A stretch of DNA of 7,472 bases, taken from NCBI GenBank assembly GCA_025935735.1, contig JAICUS010000286.1, positions 1 to 7,472 on the forward strand, in the 5' to 3' direction. Each line of letters begins with the position of its first letter. Positions within the stretch are counted from its first letter, which is position 1. The notes beneath the pieces are model-generated. The model did not search any database, was not told where the DNA came from, and saw nothing but the letters and a program-made list of their open reading frames with translations. Positions 5,220 through 7,472 of the stretch are shown one piece after another. The position numbers were made by a program, and so were the translations under genes. This DNA is from Solirubrobacteraceae bacterium. Its GTDB lineage: Bacteria; Actinomycetota; Thermoleophilia; Solirubrobacterales; Solirubrobacteraceae.

Positions 5220-6326
5220 GTGATCCTCCGCTGCACGACGCGCCTGCTCAACCTCCTGCGCGCCGACGACACGACGCTCGTCGATGCGCCTCCGAGCGAC
5301 GAGGACTGGTACGCCAACCTGCTCTGGATCGACCGTCGCAAATGCCTGCTGCTCACGCACGCGGGGACGCTGTTTGCCGTGTTCGTCGCCGACGTCCGTG
5401 CGCGCCAGCTCAAGACGATCGGTCCGTTCGTGATCGACCACATCGAGGCGGCCCTTGCCGACGAGCGCTGCGCGAGCGGCGCGCTCGGCGTCCTGGACCC
5501 GGCAGCGCTGCGGCTGGCCCGCACCGCCAGCCGGCAGGTGCTCGGCTTCATGAACGACAGCATGACGATGTGCCGCAACCACATCGCGGCCAGCGGCGGG
5601 CTGGCCGGCGCCGACCTGCGCGGCCTCAACCGACAGCTTCGCCGCACGCTGCACAACCGCGGCGGCGGCTACGTCCAACCGCTCGACCTCGTCGCAGCCC
5701 GCCTGCTCGACCGCACCGTCCCCATCGCCGACGAGCCGGCCATCGAGGATGAGCGCGCCCGGCGCGCGCAGCTGGTGCTCGACGCCTTCTACCAGCAACG
5801 GGAACGCGCCCGCAGCGGCGACGGCCCACCATCGGCGCGCTTCTCGGGCGATGACGTCATCTACGGCAACCCGCTCGCGTCGATCGGTGACTGCCTGGCC
5901 GAGGCCATCAGCTCCGGTGCCACCGCACTCGCGTACCGCGCTACCGACGCCACACCATCCGACCTGGCGAACCTGCGCATCCAGCACGCCGAGTACACCA
6001 AGCTCAGCGCCCTGTCTACCATCGCCGCGCTCGAGCTGCTCGCCGCGCACACCGGCGAGCCCAAGCTGTCCGAACGCGACTGGATCACCCGCTGCGCGGT
6101 CAGCGAGGCCGTCGAGGCCTGGAACGAGATCCGCGACGAACACAACGGCCTGCAATACGCCGTCACCTCATGGCTCACGCAAGCCCTGCGTACATACCTG
6201 AACGCACTGGAGACCGGCTCGAGCATCGAACCGATGGAGATCGCCAAGTGGCTGCTGCACGCGCTCGCCTGGACAGCCGGCGAACTCGCCATTGGCGAAG
6301 AACCACCTCAGGCGCCGCCCGTCTGA
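5220..6326 (+). CDS. DUF6933-domain protein with extra C-terminal domain
   Basis: Residues 1-160 of this 368-residue protein match what I recall of DUF6933: MILRCTTRLLNLL at the start, DWYANLLWIDRRKCLLLTHA (29-48), TLFAVFVADVR (50-60), SRQVLGFMNDSMTMCRNHIA (104-123) and GGLAGADLRGLNRQL (126-140). DUF6933 has no known function and is usually a stand-alone protein of about 150-170 residues. Here a linker around 165-205 (acidic, then Arg/Gln-rich) leads to a second region (about 206-360) of helices, with DDVIYGNPLASIGDCLAEAI (211-230), IQHAEYTKLSALSTIAALEL (254-273) and AVEAWNEIRDEHNGLQYAVT (297-316). I recognise no family there. The GTG start at 5220 is set by the family N-terminus; a TTG nine bases upstream is less likely. 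No membrane segments are seen. The gene has its own -10-like box and ends 104 bp before the integrase gene. Confidence 0.75.
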   Translation: MILRCTTRLLNLLRADDTTLVDAPPSDEDWYANLLWIDRRKCLLLTHAGTLFAVFVADVRARQLKTIGPFVIDHIEAALADERCASGALGVLDPAALRLARTASRQVLGFMNDSMTMCRNHIAASGGLAGADLRGLNRQLRRTLHNRGGGYVQPLDLVAARLLDRTVPIADEPAIEDERARRAQLVLDAFYQQRERARSGDGPPSARFSGDDVIYGNPLASIGDCLAEAISSGATALAYRATDATPSDLANLRIQHAEYTKLSALSTIAALELLAAHTGEPKLSERDWITRCAVSEAVEAWNEIRDEHNGLQYAVTSWLTQALRTYLNALETGSSIEPMEIAKWLLHALAWTAGELAIGEEPPQAPPV

Positions 6327-6417
6327 CGCAGCTCCCGACGCGAGCAACGATCGCGGGTACACGGAGTCGGTCGAAGCCGTCCGGCGGGCGGCCGGCGAGA
6401 AGCACCAAACATCACCC

Positions 6418-6423
6418 GAGGAG
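6418..6423 (+). promoter_or_regulatory. Ribosome-binding site GAGGAG for the integrase
   Basis: GAGGAG lies 7 bases before the ATG at 6431, a good Shine-Dalgarno site at normal spacing. It fixes the integrase start at 6431 rather than at upstream in-frame codons. It also sets the integrase apart from the cargo genes, which lack ribosome-binding sites. Confidence 0.7.
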
Positions 6424-6430
6424 TGATCCC

Positions 6431-7472
6431 ATGCGGCAACAGGGACAGGTATTCGCCCTCAAGTCGACCGATGCCGTCGGGCGGCCGCAGTGGGCGTACC
6501 GCTACCGGCTCGACGGCCGCGACTCACGACGCATCCAATGCGGTGGCTTCACGAGCGAACACGAGGCACGGGAAGCCCTCGAGCGTGAACTCGACGTCGT
6601 CCGGCGCAAACACCGTTCGCGCGCCTTGACACTCGACGACCTCGTCCACGAATACCTCGACCAACACGACGCCCAGCCCGAGACGACCGCCAAGTTGCGC
6701 TGGCTGCTGGCCAAGGCGACCGGCAGGTTCGGCTCGCTGCTCCTGTCTGAACTCGAGCCACGGGAGATCGCCCCTGGCGAATGACGATCCCGCCCGGCCA
6801 TCGGTTCGAAGCCACCCAAGCCCTGCGCCAGACCCTCGCGCGCGCCGTCGACTGGGGACTACTCGAGGTCAACCCGGCGAAGGTCGGCGTCGACAACCCG
6901 CTGCCGCCACGACGCGAGATGCTGCCATTCGAGTCACGCGAGCAACTCGAAACCCTCGCCGCCGCCCTCGGCCCGCAGTACGGGCCGATGGTGCGCTTCG
7001 CCGCTGCCACCGGCCTGCGCCCGGGTGAATGGCTCGCGCTCGAGTGGCGCGAGATTGACCGCGATGCTCGCCAGGTCCACGTGCGTCGTGCCTTCCGCGC
7101 CAGTCGCGTGAAGACGACCAAGACCGACCACCCCCGCGCCGTCCCGCTCCACCGCTCCGCCCTCGACGCGCTCGACAGCCTCCCCCGCAGTCCGCGCGAG
7201 CCGACCGCGCTGCTGTTCCCGGCGCACGAAGGCGGCTACCTCGACCTGCACAACTGGCGGCCCCGCCACTGGCGCCCGGCCCACGGCCAAGCCGGCATCA
7301 GCCCCGTCCGACGTGTCTACGATCTCCGACATACCTTCGCGACGTTCGCGCTTCACGCGGGCGTCGGCACGTTCGAGCTCTCGCGCTACATGGGCACCAG
7401 CCTGGTCAACATCGATCGCACCTACGGCCACCTCACACGCGACGGCCATCACCGCGCTCTCGCCCTGCTCGA
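6431..7472 (+). pseudogene. int: Tyrosine recombinase (phage-type integrase), frameshifted, 3' end outside window
   Basis: This enzyme would catalyse integration and excision at the tRNA-Thr site. The first frame (6431-6784) holds an AP2-like arm-binding domain (WAYRYRLDGRDSRRIQCGGF) and the start of the core-binding domain (LTLDDLVHEYLDQHD), ending in SELEPREIAPGE and TGA at 6782-6784. The rest continues in the next frame: WRMTIPPGHRFEATQALRQ from 6775, with ALRQTLARAVDWGLLEVNPA following. Catalytic residues are present: R in ATGLRPGE (codon 7018), K in VKTTKT (7111), RH in YDLRHTFAT (7327-7332), and the nucleophile Y in DRTYGHL (7423). The first H of HxxR is Y, and the usual LGH is MGT, variants seen in actinobacterial integrases. 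One missing base in GCCCCTGG (6770-6777) explains the break. This could be a true mutation or a homopolymer sequencing error. The last few tens of residues lie past the window. Confidence 0.85.

Larger units (their letters stand above)
2087..7472. mobile_element. Putative integrative element in tRNA-Thr, right end outside window
   Basis: The interval starts at a truncated tRNA-Thr 3' half and contains four cargo genes and a tyrosine recombinase, all on the plus strand. The geometry is consistent with integration into a tRNA. The retained 3' half is contiguous with the host terminator on its left, so the element must lie on its right. The intact tRNA, with its 3' half supplied by the element, should then lie on the minus strand past the integrase. 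The right boundary is not visible, and there is no plasmid replication, conjugation or phage structural gene in view. If the right boundary is close to the window edge, the element would be small (about 5.5-6 kb). Confidence 0.55.

Noticed and set aside
4536..6155. 539-codon minus-strand open frame opposite the helical protein and DUF6933 genes
   Set aside because: It spans two unrelated plus-strand genes, one of which is recognisable (DUF6933), and its composition is typical of a mirror frame.
1..7472. CRISPR array or group of regularly spaced repeats
   Set aside because: No repeated unit of 20-40 bp with regular spacers was seen on reading the window.

Overview
This is a high-GC window with strong G/C bias at third codon positions and a mix of ATG and GTG starts. 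Several starts lie 7-8 nt behind a TANNNT box. It looks like an actinobacterial chromosome. The integrase type and the C-terminal gene fragment at the left edge would fit the Thermoleophilia/Solirubrobacterales, but that is a guess from style and not from a marker gene.

Left part (1-2128), interpreted as host chromosome: the 3' end of a plus-strand gene (stop at 121-123), a shared bidirectional terminator hairpin (2060-2077), and the 3' half of a tRNA-Thr(GGT) on the minus strand (2087-2128). Between the gene's stop codon and the hairpin sits a complete, minus-strand group II intron (about 124-2053). It carries a reverse transcriptase/maturase without an endonuclease domain. Domains V and VI, the branch-point A and both splice boundaries can be read in the sequence. 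The intron lies just after a stem-loop and the bases TTGTC, which is the target style of group IIC introns.

Right part (2129-7472), interpreted as an integrated element: the tRNA-Thr fragment is intact from the anticodon loop to the 3' end but has no 5' half, as expected for the att site left by an element that integrates into a tRNA gene. At the far right is a tyrosine recombinase, frameshifted by one base and cut off by the window edge. Between them lie four plus-strand cargo genes: a xylose-isomerase-like TIM-barrel protein and a GlnD/DUF294-type nucleotidyltransferase in a tight two-gene operon, an unrecognised helical protein, and a DUF6933 protein with an extra, unrecognised C-terminal domain of about 190 residues. 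Three of the transcription units look leaderless, each with its own -10-like box.

Working model: a small integrative element used tRNA-Thr(GGT) as attB and carries compact cargo of unknown function, possibly defence or nucleotide/RNA modification. A terminator-seeking group IIC intron separately invaded the terminator downstream of the same tRNA. The model predicts an intact tRNA-Thr(GGT) on the minus strand shortly beyond the right edge.
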